From Pseudovibrio japonicus (lineage in GTDB: Bacteria; Pseudomonadota; Alphaproteobacteria; Rhizobiales; Stappiaceae): 64,000 nucleotides of DNA. The translations under genes and the position numbers were made by a program. Position 1 is the stretch's first letter. Every line of letters starts with the position of its first letter. The DNA lies in assembly GCF_014651595.1 (NCBI RefSeq), contig NZ_BMXE01000009.1, positions 62,001-126,000 of the forward strand. The letters run 5' to 3'. Below the pieces are notes generated by a model that did no database searches, was not told the origin of the DNA, and saw only the letters and a list, made by a program, of their open reading frames with translations. This document shows, in pieces, positions 35,106-44,472 of the stretch.

Positions 35106-35122
35106 ATCCCCCCTGGGGGGAT
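35106..35122. promoter_or_regulatory. Palindromic operator of the CsoR-family repressor
   Basis: ATCCCCCC-T-GGGGGGAT is a perfect 17-base inverted repeat just upstream of the repressor ATG. C-tract/G-tract palindromes flanked by A/T are the operators of CsoR/RcnR-family proteins, so autoregulation is expected. Confidence 0.8.
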
Positions 35123-35378
35123 GTCGCAAGGTCGATAATCCTTAATAATAGGCATCCGCGCACACTAGTGCGCAAAAGCCTCCACCATCGCCAGCGGAAA
35201 TAAGGGCTTGCTCGTCATCGAGGAATGCTGAGACTGATCTGAACAGGTGCACACGCATTGCCAGCACTGTGTTTCCCCGATAATAAGGGGCAGGACTATT
35301 CGGAAAAATCTGGCAAAACAGTCGCTTAAAGTAGCTTGCGGCAGACAGGCAGTTTTAAAGCTACGCCGGGAGAAAGAC

Positions 35379-36341
35379 GTGTCGGATAAATATGTGTTTG
35401 TAGTAGACACCGATGGCGGAATTGATGATGCAATCGCACTCATGATGCTGATCGGTGCTGGCAAGAAGATTGATTTCATCACGACCACATTTGGCAATAT
35501 TGATCTGGAGCAGGCAACGACGAATATTCTCGACGTACTTGCCGTCTGCAACGCCGAAGTCCCCGTTTATAAAGGTGCTTCTGATTCCCTTGTCGGCGAA
35601 CGTATGAATGCGGTTCATGTGCATGGGCAGGATGGCTTGGGCGGTGCCGAGCGCCCGCATCATGAGCTCAAAGCATCAGGCGAAACCGCTCACAACGCGA
35701 TCAGAGATGTGCTGCGCAAAGCCGTACTTGGCGGACCAAAGCTGCAGCTCCTGACCATCGGCCCTCTCACAAACCTTGCGGAAGTGCTTCGAGAAGAACC
35801 GGATTTGGCGCAAGGGATTGATCGCATCTGGATCATGGGCGGCACCTGTCACGGACGCGGCAACGTAACGCCCGCTGCTGAGTTCAACATCTTCTGCGAC
35901 CCCGAAGCCGCTAAAATCGTCCTCTCCCAGTCTGTTAACATAACCCTCATTCCATGGGAGCCATGCCTTCACAATGCTATCCCTGGCGATGTGATTGATG
36001 GTATTTTCCAGCGTCTCCGAGCGTCTGCTCCAGCTCAGTTTGCAGAGCATATCTGCACGTTCCTGCGAGAGCGCTATAAGACATGGTATCAGGAAGACCT
36101 GATAATCTTGGCTGACCCCTTGGCCGCTGCTACACTGCTCGACCCTGACGTGATCACCAAAACAATTATTTGCGGCGTACTGGTCGAGACAGAAGGGGAG
36201 TTTGCCCGCGGCGCAACCATTCTGGATTACCGGGGTAAGACGGAGGCCCCCATCATCGGTATCGTGGAGCAGGCCGACCGTTTGAAGCTGGAACGCATCC
36301 TGGAAGCAACACTGGCAGCGCTCATATCACGCCACCAGTGA
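35379..36341 (+). CDS. Nucleoside hydrolase (inosine-uridine preferring family)
   Basis: This 320-residue enzyme opens with VVDTDGGIDDAIALMML, the calcium-binding aspartate cluster of nucleoside hydrolases, though the usual DTDPG has glycine in place of proline. LTIGPLTNLA, IWIMGGTCHGRGN and AEFNIFCDPEAA are further family motifs. It splits nucleosides into ribose and base. The GTG at 35379 with GGGAG upstream is chosen; upstream codons in the same frame do not look family-like. A nucleoside-type BMP binding protein gene lies 2 kb away. It ends six bases from a convergent LysE gene. Confidence 0.87.
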   Translation: MSDKYVFVVDTDGGIDDAIALMMLIGAGKKIDFITTTFGNIDLEQATTNILDVLAVCNAEVPVYKGASDSLVGERMNAVHVHGQDGLGGAERPHHELKASGETAHNAIRDVLRKAVLGGPKLQLLTIGPLTNLAEVLREEPDLAQGIDRIWIMGGTCHGRGNVTPAAEFNIFCDPEAAKIVLSQSVNITLIPWEPCLHNAIPGDVIDGIFQRLRASAPAQFAEHICTFLRERYKTWYQEDLIILADPLAAATLLDPDVITKTIICGVLVETEGEFARGATILDYRGKTEAPIIGIVEQADRLKLERILEATLAALISRHQ

Positions 36342-36347
36342 GGCTCT

Positions 36348-36944
36348 TTACAGAAGCAAGGACCATGCAGTGGCGGCCAGCATCGCTACAGCCATGGCAA
36401 TGGTGATACTACGCATCAAGGGACCCTCGCCAATCACCTTCAGGATTGAGACGCCCACCATCGCCCACACGCTGTGAGAGATCATGCCGCCGATTAGGAA
36501 CCCAGCAGTCAGGATTGCGGCGTTCTCGTAAAGTCCCATGCCGTTGGCAGCAAAGAAGCTGGTAAACGCCACCAGGCTCATCGCCCATGTTTTGGGGCTT
36601 AGCGGGTGAATGAACAAACCTTCCCAAAAGGTCGGAAGGCTGACTTCTCCCTTAGGCTTGATGTTCAGCTGTACAATGCGCCAGGCCAGATACGTCATGT
36701 AAGCCATGGATGCGAACTTGAAGGCGTTGACCATCGGACCACCCCGAGCCATCAACTGTCCCAGTCCGAAAGCCACACAAAGGTTAAGCAGAAGACTGCC
36801 AAGCTCTGCCGCAATGATGACCGGAAACGCAGTGCGATACCCCGCGCTGGCACCAATCGCCATGAAGGTAAGGTTTCCCGGTCCCGGTGTGCCGGTCATA
36901 ATGGCTACAAAAATCGCGAAAGCGCTGAGTGTTGCCCAATCCAT
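36348..36944 (-). CDS. LysE/RhtB-family exporter, MocR-linked
   Basis: This 198-residue inner-membrane protein has the LysE signature GTPGPGNLTFMAIGAS in the first helices and about six hydrophobic segments, with HPLSPKTWAMSLVAF in the middle. It likely exports an amino acid or related metabolite. It is divergent from a MocR-type regulator across an 82-base region with a long inverted repeat; such divergent MocR/LysE pairs are usually regulator and target. The effector is unknown. Confidence 0.85.
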   Translation of the reverse strand: MDWATLSAFAIFVAIMTGTPGPGNLTFMAIGASAGYRTAFPVIIAAELGSLLLNLCVAFGLGQLMARGGPMVNAFKFASMAYMTYLAWRIVQLNIKPKGEVSLPTFWEGLFIHPLSPKTWAMSLVAFTSFFAANGMGLYENAAILTAGFLIGGMISHSVWAMVGVSILKVIGEGPLMRSITIAMAVAMLAATAWSLLL

Positions 36945-36961
36945 ATTGTTATTCCAGTCAA

Positions 36962-37000
36962 TTGATACAATCTATACAACGTGCTAAGTTATTGTATCAA
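36962..37000. promoter_or_regulatory. Long inverted repeat between lysE-like and mocR-like genes
   Basis: Perfect ten-base arms TTGATACAAT (36962-36971) and ATTGTATCAA (36991-37000) are separated by 19 bases. A further ATACAA copy lies at 36974-36979. The spacing and position between the divergent genes suggest the MocR operator. Confidence 0.75.
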
Positions 37001-37026
37001 TCGTATCGATCAATCTCTTTATTGTT

Positions 37027-38448
37027 ATGAATACAATGTGGAAGCCCGACCCAAACAAACTCACAAGTCCAAAATACCTAAGCATTGCAACGGCTTTGGA
37101 GCAGGACATTCAAACTGGCCGCCTTGTGGAAGGTGACAAGCTCCCACCCCAACGCGAGCTTGCCTATCAGCTTGGGGTGACACTTGGCACAATCACGCGA
37201 GCCTATGCCGAGGCGGAACGCAAGAAGCTGGTGCGCGGGGAAACGGGCAGGGGCACATTTGTGGCCAAGACCGGAGATGTCCGCTTACCGTTGATGTTAG
37301 CGTCTAATACAGAGGGTGCCCAAAGTTATGATTTAGCTCGTAGTTTGGGTCTCGCACATCTGAGTCCGGATCTGGGTCAAATGCTCCGGGAATTGAGTGA
37401 TGATCCCTTGGTCGGTTCACTTAATGAGTACGGTCCCTCAGAAGGAACAGATCATCACCGGGAGGTTGGCGCTCAGTTTCTCCGTGAGTATTACGGTGCC
37501 CCGGCGAATGCCTGTCAAACGCTTGTTACCTCTGGGGCGCAGCATGGCATTCAGACCTCCATGCAGGCTCTGTTCAATCGTGGTGATGCAATTGCGGTAG
37601 ATGAGATGATCTATCCGCCCGTGTTGTCTGTTCTTGCCACCTTGGATTTGCAAATTGTACCCATCGAGTCTGAGCGTGACGAAAACGGCCACATAATTGG
37701 CATGTCTGCAAGAGCTCTGGAGGAAGCATGTGCCAGACAGGAGATTCGTGGGATCTTCCTGATACCAAACGCCCAAAACCCCACGACGCATACACTAAGC
37801 AATGCCAAGCGACAGAAACTGGCGGCCATCATCGAAAAGTACAATCTCATGGTTGTCGAGGATGATCCTTATATGCCGTTCATCTCCTGCAAGCAGAAGA
37901 GCTTTCTGGAATTGGTTCCCGATAACACTGTTCTGATTGGCTCCCCCTCCAAGGTCATGTCTGCGGGGCTGCGCACCGGCTACGTCCACGTGCCTCAATC
38001 CACCAAAACTGCCTTTGCAAACGCAATTGGTGAAAGCACATGGATGGTTGCTCCGCTCAATGTGGAGATCGTCTCCAGGTGGATCACAGGTGGCCAGCTG
38101 CAAGAAACATTGCAGCGCAAACGTGAGGTTCTAAAGCAGCGCTATCGGTTTATGAAAAACACGTTCCCCGCAAACACGCTGCAAGGCGGTGAGGAAAAGC
38201 TGTTTGCATGGCTGCACCTCCCGCAGCACCAAAACGCTGAACTGGTTGAACAGGCTGCTCTGCTACGCGGTGTTGAGGTGCTCTCTCATCGCCACTTTCA
38301 GGCCGCGCCGCGCACAGACATCAACGCCCTGCGCGTCAGCCTCTCAAGCATTGCTCATCAGGCGCACTTTGAAGAGGCGATTACCCTGCTAAAAGCTTCC
38401 ATTGACCAGTTGGAAAACCTGCAAGCACCAAGGCCGATGGTGGGGTAG
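37027..38448 (+). CDS. MocR-family regulator (GntR DNA-binding plus aminotransferase-like domain)
   Basis: This 473-residue protein has an N-terminal winged helix (about 12-80; EGDKLPPQRELAYQLGVTLGTITRAYAEAE) and a fold-type-I aminotransferase-like domain (about 115-465) with the PLP lysine K309 in SPSKVMSAGLRTGY and NPQN-like PNAQNPTT. MocR proteins sense PLP or amino compounds and regulate a nearby divergent gene, here the LysE exporter. Two in-frame ATGs (37027, 37036) are possible and neither has a clear ribosome site. A terminator follows. Confidence 0.88.
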   Translation: MNTMWKPDPNKLTSPKYLSIATALEQDIQTGRLVEGDKLPPQRELAYQLGVTLGTITRAYAEAERKKLVRGETGRGTFVAKTGDVRLPLMLASNTEGAQSYDLARSLGLAHLSPDLGQMLRELSDDPLVGSLNEYGPSEGTDHHREVGAQFLREYYGAPANACQTLVTSGAQHGIQTSMQALFNRGDAIAVDEMIYPPVLSVLATLDLQIVPIESERDENGHIIGMSARALEEACARQEIRGIFLIPNAQNPTTHTLSNAKRQKLAAIIEKYNLMVVEDDPYMPFISCKQKSFLELVPDNTVLIGSPSKVMSAGLRTGYVHVPQSTKTAFANAIGESTWMVAPLNVEIVSRWITGGQLQETLQRKREVLKQRYRFMKNTFPANTLQGGEEKLFAWLHLPQHQNAELVEQAALLRGVEVLSHRHFQAAPRTDINALRVSLSSIAHQAHFEEAITLLKASIDQLENLQAPRPMVG

Positions 38449-38453
38449 GCCAT

Positions 38454-38490
38454 AAAAAAGCCCCCCGCCTGAACTCAGGCGGAGGGCCAT
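38454..38490 (-). terminator. Terminator of the BMP gene (probably bidirectional)
   Basis: CCCCCCGCCTGA pairs with TCAGGCGGAGGG with one mismatch and a two-base AC loop. On the minus strand it is followed by a run of T (A run at 38454-38459), so it ends the 38521-39522 gene. Confidence 0.8.
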
Positions 38491-38520
38491 TTCTGGTCTA
38501 AGCCAGTAGACTGGAAAGTC

Positions 38521-39522
38521 TTAGTATGGGCAGGCCATGTCGCTCATGTAGTCATGAACAACGATCTTGCCGGAAATGATGTCAGCGCGAGCTGCTTCAA
38601 CAGCTGCTTTCATTTCATCGCTAACCAATGGAGCGTTGTTTTCGTCCATTGCGTAGCCAACACCGTCTTCAGCAAGGCCCAGAGCCTGAATGCCAGTGGT
38701 GAAGTTGCCGTCTTTTGCATCCATGAATGCATTGGAAACAGCAACGTCAACGCGCTTGATCATAGAGGTCAGCACTTTGCCAGGAGCCAGGTGGTTCTGG
38801 TTGGAGTCAACACCGATGAACAGCTTGTCTTCATCAACAGCCGCCTGAAGAACACCAAGGCCGGTACCACCAGCGGCAGCGAAGATCACGTCTGCGCCAC
38901 GTGCGAAGTGAGACTTGGAAAGCTCGCCGCCTTTAACCGGGTCATTCCATGCAGCTGGAGTGGTACCGGTCATGTTTGCGAACACTTCACCGTCTTTGTT
39001 GGTGGCTAGTGCGCCCTGCTTGTAACCACAGGAGAACTTGGAGATCAGCGGAATGTCCATGCCGCCCACGAAACCGACTTTACCGGTCTGGGAAGCGAGC
39101 ATTGCCATCATACCAACCAGGTAAGAACCTTCCTGCTCTTTAAAGACAACAGAGCGAACGTTTGGCAGGTCAACAACCGCGTCAACAATTGCAAAGTTTA
39201 CATCAGGAAATTCCTTAGCAACTTTCTCAACTGGCGCTGCCTGTGCGAAGCCCATTGCTACGATTGGGTTCAAGCCACGGCGCGCAAAGTTGCGAAGAGC
39301 CTGCTCGCGCTGTGACGCGTTGGAAACTTCAAACTCGCGATATTCGATTCCGGTTTCAGCCTTGAAAGCCTCAGCACCATTGTAAGCAGCTTCGTTGAAT
39401 GACTTATCGAATTTACCACCCATGTCAAAGATAACTGCTGGCTTAAAGTCTGCTGCCATAGCAGTTGTGCTCATTGCTGCTGCCAATACCGCAGATGCAG
39501 CGATGGTTTTGATGGATTTCAT
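38521..39522 (-). CDS. BMP-family ABC transporter substrate-binding protein
   Basis: This 333-residue secreted protein has a signal peptide (MKSIKTIAASAVLAAAMSTTAMA-AD). The mature part has the Bmp/Med/PnrA pattern VIFDMGGKFDKSFNEAAYNGAEAF, GSYLVGMMA, KVGFVGGMDIPLISKFSCGY and FAAAGGTGLGVLQA with FIGVDSNQNHL. PnrA-type members bind purine nucleosides. It lacks a lipobox, so it is periplasmic rather than lipid-anchored. No permease or ATPase genes are adjacent. Of two ATGs, 39522 has the correct spacing from GGAGG; 39528 is too close. Confidence 0.88.
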   Translation of the reverse strand: MKSIKTIAASAVLAAAMSTTAMAADFKPAVIFDMGGKFDKSFNEAAYNGAEAFKAETGIEYREFEVSNASQREQALRNFARRGLNPIVAMGFAQAAPVEKVAKEFPDVNFAIVDAVVDLPNVRSVVFKEQEGSYLVGMMAMLASQTGKVGFVGGMDIPLISKFSCGYKQGALATNKDGEVFANMTGTTPAAWNDPVKGGELSKSHFARGADVIFAAAGGTGLGVLQAAVDEDKLFIGVDSNQNHLAPGKVLTSMIKRVDVAVSNAFMDAKDGNFTTGIQALGLAEDGVGYAMDENNAPLVSDEMKAAVEAARADIISGKIVVHDYMSDMACPY

Positions 39523-39894
39523 ACCCATTCCTCCGTTATATCCCAATGGGAAACCTTCCCTTTGCCCTGTCACCAAGCCTGCCTTCAGTGCCAATTCCCA
39601 ACCTGAAGACACACCTCGATGAGGTGAGCGCTTTAGTGCATACCTGCCCCAGCGTGAGTCCAGCCAAGCGTTAGCCTGTCCTTAATTATGCACTTCTAGA
39701 TTGATCAAATCGATCAGGCATGCTGAAACCAGTTTTGTGTACGACCTTCAGTTGGACACATGCTGGTGTTAGGATCAAGTTCAAAATACGAATAAATATA
39801 TCACGAATGCAAAATTTTTCAGTTATCGGTTAATTTGGCTAATATTTTCCATAAAAACCACCAAAATCGCAGAGTGACAAAACAGGAGTTTGGG
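39523..39894. other. Divergent region between BMP and lytic transglycosylase genes
   Basis: About 370 bases without a gene. Two palindromes are visible: CACCTC-GAT-GAGGTG at 39612-39626 and TGATC-AAATC-GATCA at about 39703-39716. Both lie upstream of the BMP gene and might be operators. AGGAG lies ahead of the GTG at 39895. Confidence 0.4.
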
Positions 39895-40752
39895 GTGTTC
39901 GAATCGTTTATTGAGACTGCGAAAAGCACAGCCGGAAAGGCTGGGCTCTTGCTCGGTGCCGGGCTGATGGTATTGGGTGTATCTTCCACTCAGGTAGCAG
40001 CGCAGGCGCAGGCCTGTGGCAACACTGGAGCTGGTTTTGACAACTGGCTGTCGTCTTACAGGCAGACGCTCCAAGCCCAGGGGATCACACAGGCAACACT
40101 AAACAGGTCGCTGAATGGTGTAACCTACAATCCCCGAGTGATTAGCTATGACCGGAACCAGAAGTCTTTCAGACTCAGTTTCGACGAGTTTTACAAACTT
40201 CGGGTCAACAATGCGCTTATCAATCAGGGTCGCGGGTTGATGCGCCAGCACAATGACCTGTTCAATCGTATTGAGCGCGATTTTGGTGTCCCGCGTGAAA
40301 TTATCACGGCAATCTGGGGCCTTGAAACCGGCTATGGCCGAGGCATCGGCAACATGAGCACAATCCGCTCTCTGGCTACGCTGGCCTACGATTGTCGCCG
40401 TGCGGATTTCTTCCGCAATGAGCTCTTCAACGCACTTCTGATTGTCCAGAAGGGCGATCTGGAGCCAAATGAAATGGTTGGGGCATGGGCAGGAGAACTC
40501 GGTCAGACCCAGTTCCTCGCGTCCTCCTATATCAAGTTTGCTCTGGACTACAGCGGCAACGGTAAACGCGACCTGCTTCGCAATACCGATGATACACTCG
40601 CCTCAACCGCCCACTTCTTGCAGGCCCACGGCTGGCAGCCGGGCCAACCATGGGGCCCAGGCACACCAAATCACGAGGTGATCCGCGCCTGGAACCGTGC
40701 CGGTGTGTATGTAAAGACAATCCAGATCATGGCAGAGCAGCTGAGTCAGTAG
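39895..40752 (+). CDS. Lytic murein transglycosylase (MltB / SLT-2 family)
   Basis: This 285-residue protein has a hydrophobic export segment (about 15-40, LLLGAGLMVLGVSSTQVAAQAQA). The catalytic domain includes the glutamate E144 in AIWGLETGYG and the MltB-type GELGQTQFLASSYIKFALDYSGNGKRDL. It cleaves peptidoglycan glycan strands with formation of anhydromuramic acid. The GTG at 39895 with AGGAG ahead is preferred to the more distant TTG at 39835. The C-terminal peptidoglycan-binding domain of some relatives is absent. Confidence 0.87.
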   Translation: MFESFIETAKSTAGKAGLLLGAGLMVLGVSSTQVAAQAQACGNTGAGFDNWLSSYRQTLQAQGITQATLNRSLNGVTYNPRVISYDRNQKSFRLSFDEFYKLRVNNALINQGRGLMRQHNDLFNRIERDFGVPREIITAIWGLETGYGRGIGNMSTIRSLATLAYDCRRADFFRNELFNALLIVQKGDLEPNEMVGAWAGELGQTQFLASSYIKFALDYSGNGKRDLLRNTDDTLASTAHFLQAHGWQPGQPWGPGTPNHEVIRAWNRAGVYVKTIQIMAEQLSQ

Positions 40753-40794
40753 GCCAGTCTGTGACCCACATCTGATACAGTCTGCAAAAGACAA

Positions 40795-40829
40795 AAGGGC
40801 TGCTGAATGGAAAATTCAGCAGCCCTTTT
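40795..40829 (+). terminator. Rho-independent terminator
   Basis: GGGCTGCTGAAT (40797-40808) pairs perfectly with ATTCAGCAGCCC (40814-40825), followed by TTTT. It closes the transglycosylase gene and may also work for the opposite folD gene through the A run on its left. Confidence 0.88.
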
Positions 40830-40908
40830 CTATAAACTAAGCGATTACTTCAGCAGTACCCAGCAGGCCTCACCTTTTAAAGGCGTGTCATCAGGCAAAC
40901 ACTGTGCC

Positions 40909-41835
40909 CTAGGCGTCCAATGCCTCAAACAGTGGTGGCTCTTCGCTCAGACCCATCAGACGACGCGCAGCAGTCAGAGTATTGCTCATCAACATGGCAA
41001 TAGTCATAGGCCCAACACCGCGTGGAACCGGTGTGATTGCTGCAACGTGATCAAGCGCTTCATCAAAAGCCACATCACCCACCAGACGTGTCTTGCCTTC
41101 GCCCTTCTCAGGCGCAGGTATGCGGTTGATACCAACGTCAATCACAGTCGCGCCCGCCTTCAGCCAGTCACCTTTGATCATCCGGGGACGGCCCACCGCA
41201 GCAATAACGATATCTGCCTGACGAACCACATCAGGCAGGTCCTTGGTGCGTGAATGCGCGATGGTCACTGTGCAGTTCTCCTGAAGCAGCAACTGCGCAA
41301 TCGGCTTGCCAACAATGTTGGAACGGCCAACAATGACGGCGCTCTTGCCAGCAAGGTTATTGCCAAGCGCCTTTTTAGCCAGCAACACACTGCCTGCAGG
41401 CGTACATGGCACCAGCGCACGCTCCGTGTTCCCGCTGCCCAGAAGACCCACATTGATTGGGTGGAACCCGTCAACGTCCTTCTCTGGCTTGATGAGATCA
41501 AGGACCTTATTTTCGTTGATGTGCTTTGGAAGGGGCAACTGAACCAGAATGCCGTGAATGGCTTCATCTTCGTTCATTGAGGCCACAAGAGACAGCAGCT
41601 CTTCTTCACTCACATCAACCGGCAATGTATGTGTGATGGAGTTGAAGCCGCATGCTTTTGCAGTACGCCCCTTGTTGCGTACATAAACCTGACTGGCAGG
41701 GTCTTCACCCACAATCACAACAGCCAGTCCCGGCTTCACACCTGTCTCAGATTCAAGACGCGCAGCACGTGCTGCAATCTCTTCGGTTACAGATGCAGCA
41801 ATGGCTTGGCCATCGATAATAAGAGCCTTACTCAT
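40909..41835 (-). CDS. folD: Bifunctional methylenetetrahydrofolate dehydrogenase/cyclohydrolase FolD
   Basis: This 308-residue cytoplasmic enzyme has the YVRNK motif (catalytic lysine in [16 protein letters not shown]), [24 protein letters not shown] and the NADP loop [12 protein letters not shown], with the C-terminal GGVGPMT-like [12 protein letters not shown]. It interconverts methylene- and formyl-tetrahydrofolate. It is the second gene after purU on the same strand, eight bases apart, so formyl-THF made here and its hydrolysis to formate by PurU are co-expressed. Confidence 0.95.
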   Translation of the reverse strand: MSKALIIDGQAIAASVTEEIAARAARLESETGVKPGLAVVIVGEDPASQVYVRNKGRTAKACGFNSITHTLPVDVSEEELLSLVASMNEDEAIHGILVQLPLPKHINENKVLDLIKPEKDVDGFHPINVGLLGSGNTERALVPCTPAGSVLLAKKALGNNLAGKSAVIVGRSNIVGKPIAQLLLQENCTVTIAHSRTKDLPDVVRQADIVIAAVGRPRMIKGDWLKAGATVIDVGINRIPAPEKGEGKTRLVGDVAFDEALDHVAAITPVPRGVGPMTIAMLMSNTLTAARRLMGLSEEPPLFEALDA

Positions 41836-41843
41836 GGCAAGTC

Positions 41844-42701
41844 CTATTTAAAGATCACGGTACGATCACCGTTCAGAAGGATTCGGTGCTCCAGGTGATA
41901 GCGGACGGCACGAGCGAGAACCTGACTTTCCGTATCACGACCCTGGGCAATGAGTTCGTTCACCGAATGGAAGTGTTCAACCCGGCTCACGTCTTGCTCG
42001 ATGATTGGGCCTTCGTCAAGGTCAGCGGTCACATAGTGCGCGGTGGCACCAACCATCTTGACGCCGCGTGCATGGGCCCGGTGATAAGGTTTTGCACCTA
42101 TAAAGCTTGGCAGGAAAGAGTGGTGGATATTAATGACCTTACCCGCCAGCTTCTCACAAAGGTCGTTGGAGAGTATCTGCATGTAGCGCGCCAGCACCAC
42201 CAGATCGATGTTCTCACGTTCTACCAGATCCAGAATCTGTGCTTCCTGCTCTGCCTTGGTCTCTTTGGTCACCGGCAGATAATGGAACGGAATCTGCTCA
42301 TGCTCCACGCGGGACTGGTACTTGGTGTGGTTGGACGCAACCGCCACCAGATCCATCCGCAACTGGCCGGTCGAATTACGGTAGAGCAAATCGTTCAGGC
42401 AGTGTCCCATCTGAGAAACCAGCACAAGCACACGCGGCTTCTTGGAAAGGTCATGCACCTGCCAGTCAAAGCCATACCCGGTTGCGACAGGGCCGAACCC
42501 TTCTTCAAACTTTTCTTTGCTCATCCCCTCCGGCGCGTTGAAAGAGACCCGCATAAAGAAGCGGTCTGCTTCCGGATCGCCGTACTGGGCGCTTTCGCAG
42601 ATGTTGCAGTTTTGGGAAGCGATTGAATTTGCAACCGCTGCCACGATGCCTTTTCTGTCTCCGCAGGAAAGGGTGAGCACATAGTTTGCCTGAGTGTTCA
42701 T
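41844..42701 (-). CDS. purU: Formyltetrahydrofolate deformylase PurU
   Basis: This 285-residue enzyme has an N-terminal ACT domain (about 1-85; [19 protein letters not shown]) and a formyltransferase-like domain with [19 protein letters not shown], the catalytic-site [11 protein letters not shown] and the conserved histidine before it. It releases formate from formyl-THF and so balances one-carbon units. The start fits the family but is preceded by CCTCC, not a Shine-Dalgarno sequence, so initiation may be weak or leaderless. folD follows. Confidence 0.93.
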   Translation of the reverse strand: MNTQANYVLTLSCGDRKGIVAAVANSIASQNCNICESAQYGDPEADRFFMRVSFNAPEGMSKEKFEEGFGPVATGYGFDWQVHDLSKKPRVLVLVSQMGHCLNDLLYRNSTGQLRMDLVAVASNHTKYQSRVEHEQIPFHYLPVTKETKAEQEAQILDLVERENIDLVVLARYMQILSNDLCEKLAGKVINIHHSFLPSFIGAKPYHRAHARGVKMVGATAHYVTADLDEGPIIEQDVSRVEHFHSVNELIAQGRDTESQVLARAVRYHLEHRILLNGDRTVIFK

Positions 42702-43077
42702 AGGAGGCTTATTCTACACTTTTGATCTGGTTTTGTTGCCGCGCACAATAGGGGGCAACATTCCATTTTTAAAGCGAAAAAACGCCAGTAAAGCTCAGAA
42801 AATGACGCCTGTCGGTTACAATGTGACTTATTTGGGCACCCAGTCGGCCCTCCGTTAGTTTTTAGGGGGCTTTTGTATCAGATTCAGAACCGACCAAATC
42901 GCGGGTCTATGTCAGCAATAACCCTGATAATTGCCTTGGGAGATAGTCGGGTACCAAATCAACCAGATTGAGAACAACACCGTAGATTTCTAGATTAAGC
43001 TGCGGTGTGGGCTCTTGTAGCCAGAATTCTGAGTATCTGGAGCCGGACCAGTTGGACCGGTGGGCCGGGGGCGCGTC
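42702..43077. other. Divergent region between purU and the glycosyltransferase gene
   Basis: About 375 bases without a gene. A perfect inverted repeat TGTTGCC/GGCAACA (42734-42740 and 42754-42760) lies 33 bases upstream of purU and could be its operator. No riboswitch was recognised. Confidence 0.4.
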
Positions 43078-44202
43078 ATGAAGCTCTTTATGGTACAGGA
43101 CAGCTTCCTTGATGAAGACATAGCTGAGATCACCGGGGTGGTCGCCAACGGTCTTGCTGCGCGTCAACATAACATCACTCTGGTCACGCTTACGGGCAAG
43201 CCAAGAGATCTTTCCCACTATTCACCGCGGATCACGCCGGTCTTTTTGGAAAAGGCAAGGGCTGCCTCCGCCGCAGCTGGTTTAGCCAGACTGGTGGAAC
43301 GGGAAAAGCCCGACATCGTCCTCTCCCACGGCACCGGCAGCAACATCGCCTGCCTGTCCGCCGTCAAAACACGCACACGGCTCAAGGTGCCAGTGGCGAT
43401 TACGCTTCATTCCTCGGTCACCATCGCAGGCAATCTCTCGCTCGACACCCAAAAGAGCGCGGCCACCATCGCCATACCGCTGCTCTACCGCGAAGCTGAT
43501 AGGGTAATCTGCACGCTAAAGTCCATCGAACATGTCGTAGAGTTGTGCGAGCAGGTGCCCAACGAAAAGATTTCCGTCATTTACAATCCTCTTGTCCAAA
43601 TGAACGTGTTTGAAACAGCTGCAGAGCCCATCGAAGAGGATTGGTTCGACACCCACGGGGCCAGCAAAGTCGTTAGTATTGGCACCGCTTTCAGTCGCAC
43701 CGCCCACCACCAGCTGCTGCGCGCCATGGCAATCAGCCGCTATAAAGAGGATCTGCGCGCCTATCTTCTGGGCTACCGCGACGAGCAAGACGATCTCCGC
43801 CTTCTGGCCTCTAACCTGGCGCTGGACGACATCGTGACTATGCCGGGGGATGTGGTCAAACCGGAACGCTTCCTGCGTGCGGCCAATGTGTACGTCTCAA
43901 CCTCTCAGCAAGACAGTGTTCCGGGAGAAATGGTGCGGGCCATGGCGTTGGGCACACCTGTTATCGCACTGGATAGCGGAGCAGGGGCCCGCGAAGTTCT
44001 CAGCGACGTGCGCAATGGCTGGCTGGTCCCGTCAGGCGATGCCGACAAACTGTCGGAAGCCATTCTCGCAGCAGTAAAATGCGACAGATCCGACGACACT
44101 CTGGCCACAAGAGCACGCGACTTTTCGCTGGAGCGTGCGTTGGATGCCTACGAGAAACTGCTTCTCTCTATGGTCGCGGAGCGCGTCACAGACCTGAACT
44201 AG
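43078..44202 (+). CDS. Glycosyltransferase family 4-like protein
   Basis: This 374-residue cytoplasmic or membrane-associated enzyme has a GT-B fold. The C-terminal half contains PGEMVRAMALGTPVIALDSGAGAREVL, the family's nucleotide-sugar binding region, and earlier segments include KISVIYNPLV and VTMPGDVVKPERFL. It transfers a sugar to an unknown acceptor. It is a lone gene, not part of a polysaccharide cluster in this window. The ATG at 43078 is preferred over the GTG at 43060 by its GGGGG ribosome region. Confidence 0.8.
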   Translation: MKLFMVQDSFLDEDIAEITGVVANGLAARQHNITLVTLTGKPRDLSHYSPRITPVFLEKARAASAAAGLARLVEREKPDIVLSHGTGSNIACLSAVKTRTRLKVPVAITLHSSVTIAGNLSLDTQKSAATIAIPLLYREADRVICTLKSIEHVVELCEQVPNEKISVIYNPLVQMNVFETAAEPIEEDWFDTHGASKVVSIGTAFSRTAHHQLLRAMAISRYKEDLRAYLLGYRDEQDDLRLLASNLALDDIVTMPGDVVKPERFLRAANVYVSTSQQDSVPGEMVRAMALGTPVIALDSGAGAREVLSDVRNGWLVPSGDADKLSEAILAAVKCDRSDDTLATRARDFSLERALDAYEKLLLSMVAERVTDLN

Positions 44203-44472
44203 GTGCCTCCATAAAGGTGAGCCCATAGGATTTCGGATCGTAACTAATTAATATAACTAGGTAAAATAGGATATCTCAGGCCATTAGCTTGGGATAACCC
44301 AACACACGTCACAACCGTGTTTGACCTGCAAAATCCGCATCAAGTATCCTAAACTAAGCCGCGTTCTGGGCCAGTATTTGTGCGTGCGTACAGCTTTGTT
44401 CTCCGCCAACAAAAGATACAGGTCATTGGAGCACCACTGTTGAGTCTCAGGTTCGGGTTTTGCAGCAAGACG

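Noticed and set aside
39703-39718. TTGATC...GATCA as an FNR/FnrL site upstream of the BMP gene
   Set aside because: The FNR consensus needs TTGAT-N4-ATCAA; the spacing here is six and the right half is incomplete.
41886-42626. 246-codon plus-strand frame opposite purU
   Set aside because: purU on the minus strand has full ACT and formyltransferase motifs; the antisense frame has none.
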